A DNA stretch of 64,000 nucleotides from Populus alba (lineage: Eukaryota > Streptophyta > Magnoliopsida > Malpighiales > Salicaceae), in contig NC_133297.1 in NCBI RefSeq assembly GCF_005239225.2, positions 11,768,147 to 11,832,146 on the forward strand, in the 5' to 3' direction. The translations under genes were made by a program, and so were the position numbers. Positions 23,411 to 35,389 of this stretch are shown in pieces (positions within the stretch are counted from its first letter, which is position 1; every line of letters starts with the position of its first letter). The notes beneath the pieces were generated by a model that worked only from the letters and a program-made list of their open reading frames with translations, was not told the DNA's origin and did no database searches.

Positions 23411-24451
23411 TTTTTGAAATACAAAACAAACAGATGATAATCACTTCTTTAGTGTTCTACATACAATGACTAGAATAACTAAAAGAAAACCTTAAATGTA
23501 TAACTTTAAAACTAATTTTTAAAACTCCCTTTTGGTTTTTAAAACCTTAGAATCCTTTGAGTTCTGAAAATATATAGCTTATAGGATCATCGTGAAAAAA
23601 TGTCGGACGATTATTTTGTCCTTTCTTGCATCTTTGTCTTAGGGCACTCCTTTCATCTTCGCTATCTACCAATAACCCTGCACCTGCTTGTCAACCTTCA
23701 CACCATCAATTCAACGCTTTGTCATTTTCCACATAACTTGTATCTTTTTGGTTGTGTTGAGTGCCACTTGTGTGACGTGGAATAACCCTGTCTTTATTTA
23801 GTTATTTATTATTATTATTCCTTTTACAACTTGGGTATTATTTTAGGGTTACATTCACATAAACTTCCAAAATATCAAAACGGGCACTTATTTATTTTTA
23901 CAGGCACAGGTTTTTTTTCTCTCCAAAAGCAGATACTGTCAATACAATGGTCAGGTATAGAAAAATGTTTTATGGCTCGACTGTTCCATGCTTGAAGGAG
24001 ACAGATTTTATAAGCACAGAGCGAATTAGAGCTTAGAATTGATAGTCTTTTATAATCTGCTAAAAACTTTCTGAAAGAACATACCAAGAAGTAGCAAGGC
24101 TAGCATGTTGATGTTTTGCTCTTTCAGCGATTGACTCAGCGTTGATACACCTAATTAATCCCTTCCTGTTTCTTACGAAACCAGCTACGTTTTTGCACAG
24201 TATAAAGGGCAGATCCCACTACAAAATGTGCATTACGTTGCTAACATAAGAGGAAGCCGTGAGCCATGCTCTATTATTATGATTGTTGAAGTTTGACAGC
24301 TCCGAGACCAGAGTGTTTTGGGCTACTTTCGAAAGCAAATATCGTCCACGTTTTGTTGCTCAATAAATATATCTCATTTCGGGCCTTTTTCAATCTGTCT
24401 TCTTCGACCACAAAAACATTTCGTCAGACTTCTCTTTAGCCTGTTTTCGTC

Positions 24452-24456
<5 letters not shown>

Positions 24457-24523
<67 letters not shown>
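24457..24523. repeat. (TA)n(GA)n compound microsatellite in 5' leader
   Basis: About 19 TA units followed by about 15 GA units, ending some 27 bp before the start codon at 24550. GA runs are frequent in plant 5' UTRs; length here may vary between alleles. Confidence 0.9.
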
Positions 24524-24527
<4 letters not shown>

Positions 24528-24549
24528 TAGATAGTAGAAAAGAAAAGGC

Positions 24550-27500
24550 ATGGCCATCAGAGAAAAGATGGAGAATGATCACGATGGTGCGCTCGAAGAT
24601 GCAAGAGAACCACTCATGCTCCAGAATTCATCTCGCGAAGAAGGATCCGGCTCTCGGTGTAGCAGCAACAATACTGGTATTGCTTGGATGGTTTACCTCA
24701 GCACATTTGTTGCCGTTGCTGGTTCTTTTGAAGTTGGATCCTGTGTAAGTGCCGCCTCGTCATTTCCTTTTCAACTCTAAAAACACGTACTATTAGTTAG
24801 TGGTTCAAAACCTTGCATTGTTACGACTGCTGACAACAGATGTTTGCTTTTGAATCCAGTCTGGCTATTCATCACCAACTCAAAAAGCTATAAGGGAAGA
24901 TCTGTCTTTGTCTATAGCAGAGGTGAGTTAATGATTCAAGCAAGGCCTTAGCTTCACTCTTTTCTTTTCTTCTTGAAAAATCGAAGAGATTTTATTGATT
25001 GGAAAATGTTAAGCTAACCTTCATACGAGAATGATGCCAGAAGTAACAGATTAAAACTAAGGATCCCAGGAGCAAACCAGAAAATTGTAGACAGCGTAGA
25101 ATAGGACAAAAAGCATAGTCCAGCACCATGGAACAGCTAGATCAGCATAGGAGGAGCAGAAGCTTATTTAGGCAAACAATTAGGGGCATTAGCAAACAGA
25201 AGTCGAACTCAAACATAGAAACTCCTGACAAATGAAAGCCACATCCAAGAGGCAGCACTAGAAAATAATAACCTATTAACCTTAGTAAAGCATCGGCAAA
25301 TTAAAGTAGTTAAACAATTGTGCAAGAAAATCCAAATTGACAAAAAATGAATCCATGAGAAGAAACGAAAGAAGCAGCTTAAGGTGGGAAGTGAGGATAG
25401 GAGCATAGAAAATCTTGAGAGTAGGCAAAGTACAAAAGGCAGAACTGTAGAAGCGTTGGAGTGATATGATATCACTGCACACAAAGGATCCATAAGAGAC
25501 TAAGAGGCTGCAAAACTCAGGGAAAAGATGAAGAAGCCAGACCTCCAACAAAAATTTACACGCACCCTAGAAGCAGCAGTTTTCTATTCCAAAAAACAGA
25601 TAACTTAACGAATATTTTCCTTTTTGAAGACTCGAATTAATACCCTGACAAAACCAAGCAAGGATAATGACATCGATAAATGCTCAAAATCAGACCCCAC
25701 AAAATTGATACTTGGAAACATTTGTCAACTCAGACAATTCTTTCTTTTCAGAGGGAATTCTCTGCAGATCCAATAATCAATTCTTCATCTCTGGAATGCT
25801 AAATCTTGAGAGGAACTCACTGGATTATGTTGCTGATAGTTTCCTCTCCATGGTTTCCGTTAGCAAAATCAGATCGTGTGTACGACGCAACTTTAAACGT
25901 AGGAAATCAACTCTCAGGGTTTTAGCTTCTAAACTGATTTTGATTTTCTGAGTATGCAATTATGCATATGCAGTAATTCCTTGTTTGGTTCCATATTGAC
26001 AGTTGGTGCAATGATCGGTGCAATCACAAGCGGGCCAATTGCTGATTATATTGGTCGAAAAGGGGTAAGAAAACTGATGATATTATGAATCCCTAATCTT
26101 TCAAGATAAACTAGCGAAGGATTCTGCTCTTACATGTTTTTTCCAGAGAACATCCACCTAATAATACTGTGTTCATGTGGGATATAGGCGATGAGATTTT
26201 CTAGCACCTTCTGTGCTGCAGGATGGCTTGCCATTTACTTTGCTAAGGTTTGTGTCATCTTAATAAGCATAAAAAAATGATCTTTCCAAATAAATGACAA
26301 TAAATCTTACCCTGTCTTGGTTCATTATGAAAGGGCGCTCTGGCATTGGACATTGGAGATTGGCAACTGGATATGGAATGGGAGCGTTGTCCTTCGTGGT
26401 ACATTTTATTTCCCGTCTAGCATTTGATTAATATAAAACATGTTACTGATGAGCATCATGTCATTATTGATCATGACCAGGTACCTGTTTTTATAGCTGA
26501 AATTGCACCCACAAACCTTAGAGGAACATTAACAACTGTGACTCAGGTAAAGATTGCACAGAGCGAAATCACGCACACACTATTTTCATAGTTAAATTTG
26601 TATTCCCATGTTGTGACCGTCTAACTTGATGGATTCTTTCTGAATAAAAGAACATGAAATAGACAATGCAGATCATCCATAACGACAAATTATACATAAG
26701 GATTACTATTCACAACTCGTTACATTATCATATCTTCAGCTTATGGTTGCTACTGGAGTGTCTGTTGCATTCATAATAGGGACACTACTGAGATGGAGGG
26801 TTTTGGCTTTGACTGGTATGTTTACTCTGTCCATTTGCATATTCAATCATCAAAAGAAAAATAATGCAACGGATAGTATGTCAGGGAGCTTACCTCTGAA
26901 GTCTTGCAGGACTTATCCCTTGTCTAATTCTGCATGTTGGCCTATTTCTCATTCCAGAGTCTCCCAGATGGCTGGTAAAAAACATAAATATTTATATATA
27001 AATGACGAAGAATAACATATGCATGACACACTATCTGATGAAATCCAGGCAAAGAGGGGCGTGAAAATGAGTTTGAAACCACATTACAGAAACTTCGTGG
27101 CAGGGCTGCTGATATATCTTACGAGGCAATTGAAATCAAGGTTCCCAGTTTCTAGTCTGCATTAGGATTTCATTGTAAATGTCTCAAAATTTACAATAAA
27201 AAATAAAATAACGAGTACTATGTCAATTGTATGACAGGATTATATAGAAACTCTGGAACGCCTCCCAAAAGCCAAACTGCTAGACCTATTCCAAAGAAGA
27301 AACCTGCACTCAGTCCTTGTAAATATTTCATTACTTCCTACTGATCTCAGTGAAAAATAAGTATTCGCTCCACCACTACCTTTTATTTTAACGTCTTAAT
27401 TATTTTCCAGATAGGAGTTGGATTGATGGTTTTGCAACAATTTGGAGGAATCAATGCGGTTTGCTTTTATGCCAGCTCTATCTTTGAAGTAGCAGGTAAA

Positions 27501-28699
27501 GAAGACCGAATAACTCAAAGTTTGAACTGGCATGCTGCTCAAAGATTCATGATTAATGTTCTAATTTTCTGACTGATATTTCAGGATTTTCTCCGTCTGT
27601 TGGAACCATAATCTATGCCATCCTTCAGGTTTCTAACTTCCCAGAATGCTAGTCAAATTAGAAAGAAAGTTTAATTGTCTCAACCCGCTTCGAATTGACT
27701 GAAACAATTCCATTTTGCAGGTTGTGTTTGTTGTCCTAAACACAACCATTATAGATAAAGTTGGAAGAAAGCCTCTTTTACTGGTAAAGTTTTGTTCACG
27801 TCTCAGTTAGAGCTTCCTCAGACTAACCACCCCTTCACATATTGAAAGCTGTACTTCCTCTGCGTTCTAGGTTTCTGCATCAGGACTGGTCATCGCCTGC
27901 CTAATAACAGGCCTTTCATTCTATCTGAAGGTTATAGTCAAACTCCCATTCTCATATACACCTTACAAGTCATAATTCACGATGCTTTCTTTTCCAGATA
28001 TATAAATATTTAGAGATACCTTGTGTGTAAAACAGGTTCATGAATTAGCACTCAAGTCAGCTCCCATGCTCGCTGTAACCGGCATATTGGTAAGGCTACA
28101 AGTTTTCTCAAACGATATCACTGTTAGCTTGGATTGATCTTCCTAAAGAGTAAACAAAATTAGCGACAAAAAGCCCCGTATATTCCCATGTTAAATCTGA
28201 CAATCACTCTTCGAGTTTAGCTATATATAGGAACATTTTCGGCAGGAATGGGTCCAATTCCTTGGGTTATAATGTCAGAGGTAATCTAATACTCCATTCA
28301 AGATGATAGCTCCGTCTCCATATATATTGGATATATCCCCCCAATATAAACATTATCTTTTTGTTGCAGATATTCCCTTTGAATATCAAAGGAGTTGCTG
28401 GAAGCCTAGCAACACTAGTGAACTGGTTCTGTGCATGGGCAGTTTCCTTCACCTTCAACTTCCTCATGTCCTGGAGCTCCTATGGTAAATAAATCTAAAA
28501 CTTCATTTTATCAGAAGCAATTTAACATTAAATTGTAAAGCAAGATGTGCAAGCCGAAATCTGACTTATCCGAGTCTTGTTTTCAGGTACATTTATTCTT
28601 TATGCTGCGATCAATGCGATGACCATAGCGTTTGTGGCATTGCTGGTGCCAGAAACAAAAGGAAGAACCCTGGAACAAATTCAAGCAGCCATACGTTGA
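24550..28699 (+). CDS. ERD6-like sugar transporter (MFS), with frame breaks
   Basis: A major facilitator monosaccharide transporter of the ERD6-like group, in which characterised members export hexoses from the vacuole. Eighteen exons start at 24550 ([13 protein letters not shown]), then 24860, 25974, 26188, 26334, 26481, 26740, 26910, 27049, 27238, 27411, 27585, 27721, 27871, 28036, 28221, 28370 and 28587-28699. Signatures: [75 protein letters not shown] and [13 protein letters not shown]. Three exons break frame: exon 3 opens TAATTCC where TATTCC (Tyr-Ser) is expected, making a stop; exon 5 reads GGAGATTGG, one A short; exon 9 reads AAAGAGGGG, one G short. Lengths of 91, 65 and 92 nt against expected 90, 66 and 93 confirm this. 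The undamaged product would be about 482 aa. Either a recent pseudogene or sequence errors. Confidence 0.85.
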
Positions 28700-28839
28700 T
28701 GCTAGTAGCTGGAAACAAAGCACACGCTATCTCTAATGATATAACAATCGCTATGTCATTGAAATAAATAAAGAACATCAACAATACATCAAGTAGCTAC
28801 ACCCTGCTTGCTTGCGGAAACTAAAAAATAATAATAGTT

Positions 28840-28953
28840 TTTTTTTTTTTATCAAGGTGGATGTCCGGGCCAGTTTGTGCGCACCTCGACTAATCCCACG
28901 AGCCCTGAAGTTAACGACCATGAAAGCTTCTAGTGGCCATCGTATTATATAAT
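28840..28953 (-). mobile_element. SINE-like element with target-site duplication
   Basis: On the minus strand it reads from tggccactagaagctttcat through gggctcgtgggattagtcga and gtgcgcacaaactggcccgg to an A tail (poly-T at 28838-28850 on the plus strand). It is flanked by the 12-bp repeat ataataatagtt at 28828-28839 and 28954-28965. The GC-rich body stands out from its surroundings. From memory it resembles the Au-type SINE found across flowering plants; a library search would settle the family. Confidence 0.7.
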
Positions 28954-28965
28954 ATAATAATAGTT

Positions 28966-30237
28966 ATTTGTTTTTGAAGTTTGATGTGTATTAATTTTGG
29001 TTTGAAAAGCTTGTGTTCCATCCAAATGAATGGAGAAGTTTCCTGCTGCCCATTGCAGATGGAATTCCTACAGCACAATACATGATAATCTCTCAAACCA
29101 CCACATTTTTTTCGAACTTGAGAGAAAGACACTGATGCTAGCTGAGCTCGCAGCCTATCCCTGCATATACTACATGGTTTAGTTGCCAAGCAGCTTATTT
29201 ATATTATTTAGAGTTTTAAATGGTGCATAAATTAAAAATAAGAGTAACTTGTATTTTATGTTGCATTCTATAAAATAGCTAATTTTTATGAATTAGAGAA
29301 AAGAATAAAAACTTAAACAATTAATCACCGATGACAATCCAATCATGATATATCTACATGATATATCTACATGCGTCATTCCATGTGAAAGAGAGCATAA
29401 TTGTGCATCTAGTTATATGACGGATGGACAGATTTGGCTACCAAAAAATCTCACGCACCTTCTTAATAGCATTGAAATACCTCTAAAGTTGTTATTTGCT
29501 TATACTTGAAAATTGAGAAAACTTGATTGTCTTTGTAGAAGAAAGTTAAAGAAACATTTATCCGCTCATAAAAAAATAAGAAATTGAAAGTAAAACTATT
29601 ATTACAATCTACAGTGAAATGTCTCTTGATCTACAGTGATTTCTTCACACCATTTAGCTTTTGTTATAATTTGACATAACAATACAATCATGATTTTGAG
29701 ATTTTTTTCAAATTTATTTTTTTTTGTATTTTTGAATTGTTTTGATATACTAATATCAAAAATTATATTTTAAAATAAATATTATTATGATACATTTCCA
29801 AACTAAAAAAAAATTGAAAAATAATTTCTACTAGACTCTCAAAACAAACCCTTATAAAATTATTTTAATGTGTCTATTAGTTTTTTTCGATTCAACATTA
29901 TTTTTCAAACTATTTTTTTTAGAATAATATCAAATTGATATTTTTTTAGATTTTTCAAAATTATTTTGATATGTTGACATTATAAATAAATAAAAATATG
30001 AAAAAAAAATATTATTTTAATAAATTTTTAATTGAATTTTTTATATATATAAAAACACATTGACGGGACTTCGACCACTATTGAGAATAATAGAGAGCTA
30101 TGGAACTTCAGTTTTCCCTTCTTCCTTATTCATCTGTTCAGTTGCCTGCCAGAACAACTCTGGTTTTTTTACTAGATTCCTTAAGAATAAAAATCGTTCC
30201 CCCAATGACCATCAAAATGAGAAAAGATTTGCTTACC
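28966..30237. other. Intergenic with MITE-like repeats
   Basis: No coding region is supportable. Two AT-rich MITE-like copies lie at about 29690-29870 and 29870-30060. A duplicated catgatatatctacatgatatatctacatg string sits near 29345. Confidence 0.5.
29690..30060. repeat. Two adjacent AT-rich MITE-like copies
   Basis: Both contain the gttttgatat.ctaatatcaaaaa type core and a tctcaaaacaaaccctta-like end. They appear to be in opposite or nested orientation. Boundaries are approximate. Confidence 0.5.
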
Positions 30238-30551
30238 TACAGGTAGCCATTCTATCTCCTTCATCATCAAAAGAAAGTGCCCGGAGAGTGGAAGAGAGAC
30301 TGCTGAGTGGAAAACATGCCTCGATCAATTAGATTTGATCCCTCATTTTGCAGAGGGAGTTATTGATAAACCAACAAATAGCATGAACTAGAGCAAATCA
30401 AAATTGAAGTCTATGCAAAAGCTAACTATATCAACTAAGCCTACATAATGATTAAAGTATACGAAGAGCCCATCTGTGAGAGTAACACAAGCAAAAGGTG
30501 GGGGGAGGAAGGAAGGAGGGGGGGGACCTGTATTTCTGTGAAAATATAATG

Positions 30552-30851
30552 TGTTAAAGTTAATCAACATCAGACCGTGACTGAGTCAAGAGTGATATGC
30601 TGGTTTAGTCAATTTGTTTTCCAATAAAATAGGAATAATCCTAGTCACAAGGAATTTGTTGCAGTATGATTAGGAAAGTCAGTTGTTTTATTCTTTCTAT
30701 TTTTATAGTCATTCCGTGTCTTATTTGTAGGAAGCCTGTTAAGTAAAATGCCTATATAAAGGCTTGTAGCTGCTGCATTAATTTCATCCATCAATAAAGT
30801 GTGTTTTTCTTTCTTTAATTGTTTGTCTTTCTGAATATCAAAAGTTCATCA
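30552..30851 (+). repeat. Copia left LTR
   Basis: 300 bp, with a TATA box at 30753-30760 (tatataaa) and an aataaag poly-A-type signal near 30794. Differs from the right LTR at three positions that I can see: gtgactg/gtgcctg, gaagcc/gaagtc, and ttcatca/ttcaaca at the end. Confidence 0.95.
30753..30760 (+). promoter_or_regulatory. Copia LTR TATA box
   Basis: tatataaa in gcctatataaaggc, about 100 bp before the LTR end, repeated in the right LTR near 35291. A typical position for the element's promoter. Confidence 0.6.
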
Positions 30852-30933
30852 ATTGGTATCAGAGCCGGGATCAAGAGAGAGTGTTTTATTTGATATTTGA
30901 GAGTCAAACACGTGAGGAAAAGAAAAGAGTGAG

Positions 30934-33900
30934 ATGGGTGATCTTCAAGTTATTGGGGGAATTAAGAAGCTCAACAACCAGAATTATAATACTTGGTCAA
31001 CGTGCATGATGTCTTACATGCAGGGCCAGGATTTGTGGGAAGTTGTGAATGGCTGTGAAATTACACAACCAGAGGCTGAGGATGCAAATGGTGCATTACG
31101 AAAGTGGAAGATTAAAGCAGGCAAAGCAATGTTTGCTTTGAAAACAACAATTGAAGAAGATGTGTTGGAACACATTCGGGATGCCAAAAATCCTCATGAA
31201 GCCTGGAAGACGTTTGCAGATTTATTCTCAAAGAAGAATGATACAAAGCTTCAACTGTTAGAGAGTGAGCTGCTGTCAATAGCTCAACGTGAACTAACTG
31301 TTGCCCAGTTTTTCCACAAGGTGAAGACACTTTGTCGAGAAATTTCTGAATTGGATGCAGAAGCTCCAATTGGTGAAACCAGGATGAAAAGGATAATTAT
31401 CCATGGTTTGCGGCCAGATTTCAGAAGCTTTGTTGCTGCAGTACAAGGATGGCAGACTCAACCATCACTTGTTGAGTTTTGAGAATCTGCTGGCTGGTCA
31501 AGAAGCACTAGCCAAACAAATGGGAGAAGTTGCACTCAAGGGTGAAGTTGATGCACTTTATGTCCATAAAGGCAGATGGAAGCCAAAGCAACATGCCAAT
31601 GACAGATCCAAAAGAAATGAAGACAAAACAAAGTTCAATCGAGAAGAAAGAAATTCCAGTGAAGCAAGGGGCTACGGGATCAAAAGAAAATTTGAAGGGA
31701 AGTGCTATAACTGTGGGAAGAAGGGTCATATGGCAAAAGACTGTTGGCAAAAGAAGGAGCATGTTGAAGGTAATACAGCTACCTTCAAAATTGAAGATGA
31801 ATGGGATGCTCATGCATTCTTCACGGCAGTAGAAGAAGAAGAGTGTTTGCAGAGGAAGGAGCATGTGGAGAATGATGCCGTCGCCTTCAAAATAGAAGAT
31901 GAATGGGATGCTCATGCATTCTTTACTGGAGTAAAAGAGGCAGCCTTCACAGTAACAACACCTGAACATATTGATTATGAAAAGAACTGGATCATTGATT
32001 CAGGCTGCTCAAATCATATGACAGGTGACAAAGAAAAATTGAAGAATCTGGTGGAATACAAGGGAAAACACGTAGTAGTCACAGCAAACAATTCAAAGCT
32101 GGCTATAGCCCATGTTGGGGATGCTGTAGTCTCTTCCCAACTTAATCTCAAGGATGTGTCACTACAAAATGTTTATCATGTTCCTGGAATGAAGAAAAAC
32201 CTCTTGTCAGTGGCACAATTAACATCTTCAGGACACTTTGTTCTCTTTGGTCCTCAAGATGTTAAAGTGTACCGTGATCTTGAAAGTCTAGATGAACCAG
32301 TGATAAAGGGGTAGAGGCTTGAATCAGTGTATGTGATGTCTGCACAAACAGCATATGTAGACAAGACAAGGAAGAGTGAGACAGTGGATCTATGGCATCA
32401 AAGACTGAGTCATGTGAGTTTTTCTAAACTCAACATGATGATGAGAAGGTCTGCATTGAAGGGTCTGCCTCAGCTTGAAGTAAGGATCGATGCAATTTGT
32501 GCAGGCTGTCAATTTGGCAAGGCACATCAACTGCCATATGAAGAATCGAAGTGGAGAGCAAAGGGACCATTAGAGCTCATTCATTCTGATGTGTTTGGAC
32601 CTGTTAAGCAAGCTTCTGTTAGTGGCTTGAAATACATGGTAACATTTATTGACGATTTTTCAAAGTTTGTGTGGGTTTATTTTATGAAGGAAAAATCTGA
32701 GACACTCTCAAGATTCAAGGAGTTCAAAGAGGTGGCAGAAGCTGAGATCAATAAAAGAATATGTTGTCTACGTTCTGACAATGGGGGAGAGTACATATCA
32801 GATGAATTCTCTTACTATCTAAGAGATTGCAGAATTAATCATCAATTCACCTGTGCAAATACCCTGCAGCAAAATGGTATTGCTGAGAGGAAGAACAGGC
32901 ATTTAGCAGAGACTTGTCGAAGTATGCTTCATGCAAAGAATGTTCCAGGTAGATGGTGGGCAGAAGCAATGAAGACTGCAGCTTTTGTAATCAACAAGCT
33001 TCCACAGCAGAGGCTTGATTTCCAGTCACCATTTGAAAAGCTATGGAATAAGAAACCCACAGTGAGCTATTTTCGAGTTTTTGGATGTGTATGTTATGTT
33101 TTTATACCTAATCATCTACGCAACAAGATGGACAAGAAGGTTGTTAGATGTATTTTTGTTGGTTTTGATAATCAACGGAAAGGGTGGAGATGCTGTGATC
33201 CAATTACTGGAAAATGCTACACATCCAGAAATGTTGTGTTTGATGAATCATCTTCATGGTGGTCCATAAAACATCAATCACTACCAGACTCAGAAGGGCT
33301 TAAAGAAGAAATGCAAATTGCTCGAATCCAGTTGAACAAAGATGAAGATAACACTGACAGTCAAGAAGAAGTAATTGATGTTGATGCTGAAATTAAAGAG
33401 AACCCGTGGCAAACTGGTATACATGACCATCCAAGTGAAGAATTCAATGCAGCAACAACATCAAATCCACCTAGAAGATCAACACGAATGAAGAAGCCAA
33501 ATGCAAAATATGCAAATGCTGCAGTGGTAGAAGGTGTAAAAGAACCAGAAACCTTTACAGAAGCTTCTCAAAATTCAAACTGGAATAAGGCTATGGAAGA
33601 AGAGATTACAGCACTACAACAAAATCAGACCTGGGATCTTGTACCAAGACCAGAGGATGTGGAACCCATTTCATGTAAATGGGTGTATAAGATAAAACGA
33701 CGCACAGATGGAACAATTGAAAGACTCAAGGCTCGCCTGGTAGCACGAGGATTTTCTCAACAATATGGACTAGATTATAACGAAACGTTTAGTCCAGTTG
33801 CAAAACTTACATCCGTGCGAGTTGTACTCGCTGTTGCAGCCAACAAGGAGTGGATCTTGTGGCAGATGGACGTGAAGAACGCTTTCTTGCATGGAGAGCT

Positions 33901-35095
33901 AGATCAAGAGATCTATATGGATCAGCCAATGGGGTTTCAAAATCAAAGTCATCCCAACTACGTATGCAAGCTGAGAAAGGCACTCTACGGGTTGAAACAA
34001 GCACCAAGGGCTTGGTATGGTAAGATTGCCGAATTCTTAACAAAGAGTGGATTTTCAGTAAGCCATGCAGATTCCAGCTTATTTGTTAAAGCTAATGGTG
34101 AAAAATTAGCTATACTACTCGTATATGTCGATGATATAATCATCACAGGAAATGATGTTGAAGAAATCTGCCAAACCAAGGAGAATTTGTCTGTTCGGTT
34201 TGAAATGAAGGAACTAGGACAGCTGAATCATTTCCTTGGTTTAGAGATAAGTATCACACGCAGAGGAGTAATTCTATGTCAGCAAAAATATGCCAAAGAC
34301 CTTTTGGAAAAGTTTGGGATGCTAGAGTGTAAAGCAACTGCAACACCTATGGACCCAAATACCAGAATGTGTGCACATGAAGGCAAGGAGCTGCAAGATG
34401 CTACAATGTATCGACAGATGGTGGGAAGCTTGTTATATCTAACTGTGACCAGACCTGATATTTCATATGCAGTAGGTGTAATGAGCAGATACATGCAAAA
34501 TCCAAAGAAGCCTCATTTGGAAGCAGCCCGAAGAATCCTGAGGTATGTGAAGGGCACATTTGACTATGGTTTGTTGTACAAGAAAGGTGAAGACTGTAAA
34601 ATGGTTGGCTACTGTGATGCTGACTATGCAGGAGATCATGACACTCGTCGATCAACTACTGGATATGTGTTTAGACTTGGGTCAGGATCGATTTCTTGGT
34701 GCAGCAAAAGACAACCAACAGTGTCTCTGTCAACAACAGAGGCCGAATATCGTGCAGCAGCAATGGCAGCTCAAGAGAGTACATGGTTAATAAGGCTGAT
34801 GAATGATTTACATCAAGTGACAGATTATGCAATTCCATTGTATTGTGATAATCAATCAACTGTTCGTCTAGCAGAGAACCCAGTATTTCACGCAAGAACA
34901 AAACATGTGGAAGTGCATTATCATTTCATCCGAGAGAAGGTTTTAGAAGAAGAAGTTAAATTGAAGCAGATCAAATCAGAAGATCAAGTTGCAGACATAT
35001 TTACAAAGGGCCTGAGTAGCAACAAATTTGAAGCTTTCTGTCAGCAGCTTGGTTTGATAAGAATTACAGAAGCAGATGTTGAGGGAGAGTGTTAA
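30934..35095 (+). CDS. Copia gag-pol polyprotein, two breaks
   Basis: Gag begins [18 protein letters not shown] and has the UBN2/retrotran_gag region, then a CCHC zinc knuckle ([14 protein letters not shown], about 31702). Protease shows [12 protein letters not shown]-pre-integrase histidine region precedes the integrase core, which has [16 protein letters not shown] and [10 protein letters not shown]. Reverse transcriptase has [13 protein letters not shown] and [11 protein letters not shown]; RNase H has [10 protein letters not shown] and TTEAEYRAA. Two breaks: a run of four T at 31477-31480 shifts the frame in gag, and an in-frame TAG lies at 32312-32314 between protease and pre-integrase. 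From 32315 the frame is open for over 900 codons. The stop codon TAA (35093-35095) lies within the first six bases of the right LTR. Confidence 0.93.
31757..31935 (+). repeat. Internal duplication in Copia gag
   Basis: The block KKEHVEGN...[16 protein letters not shown] is repeated as RKEHVEND...[16 protein letters not shown], between the zinc knuckle and the protease. The DNA copies are about 100 bp apart and share long identical runs such as atgggatgctcatgcattctt. Confidence 0.85.
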
Positions 35096-35389
35096 AGTTA
35101 ATCAACATCAGACCGTGCCTGAGTCAAGAGTGATATGCTGGTTTAGTCAATTTGTTTTCCAATAAAATAGGAATAATCCTAGTCACAAGGAATTTGTTGC
35201 AGTATGATTAGGAAAGTCAGTTGTTTTATTCTTTCTATTTTTATAGTCATTCCGTGTCTTATTTGTAGGAAGTCTGTTAAGTAAAATGCCTATATAAAGG
35301 CTTGTAGCTGCTGCATTAATTTCATCCATCAATAAAGTGTGTTTTTCTTTCTTTAATTGTTTGTCTTTCTGAATATCAAAAGTTCAACA
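35090..35389 (+). repeat. Copia right LTR
   Basis: 300 bp, partner of 30552-30851, preceded by the purine tract gagggagag and followed by TAATG. Its first bases supply the polyprotein stop codon. Confidence 0.95.

Larger units (their letters stand above)
22741..24549. other. Intergenic between divergent CCD7 and ERD6-like genes, with gap
   Basis: Divergent promoter region. It includes an A/T run near 22788-22805, the 500-N placeholder at 22911-23410 and about 1.1 kb of unremarkable sequence to the microsatellite at 24457. No gene is seen. Confidence 0.6.
30552..35389 (+). mobile_element. Ty1/Copia LTR retrotransposon (young)
   Basis: Two 300-bp LTRs (30552-30851 and 35090-35389) run from TGTTAAAG to CA, with a perfect TAATG duplication at 30547-30551 and 35390-35394. 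The primer-binding site tggtatcagagcc starts at 30855, matching the initiator-Met tRNA type usual in Copia, and the tract gagggagag precedes the right LTR. The domain order gag, protease, integrase, reverse transcriptase, RNase H marks Copia. I count only three LTR differences in 300 bp, so insertion was recent. It sits in the CIA1-like pseudogene in the opposite orientation. Confidence 0.97.

Noticed and set aside
22863..23469. Open frames running through N blocks (also 51347-52042)
   Set aside because: Unknown bases cannot show stops, so these are artefacts of the gaps.
25209..25551. Minus-strand frames inside ERD6-like intron 2
   Set aside because: Intronic, no homology and no splice partners. 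Possibly an old insertion enlarging the intron, but no ends could be found.
28911..29189. 92-codon minus-strand frame next to the SINE
   Set aside because: It overlaps the SINE target duplication and has no recognisable domain; Cys residues are irregular.
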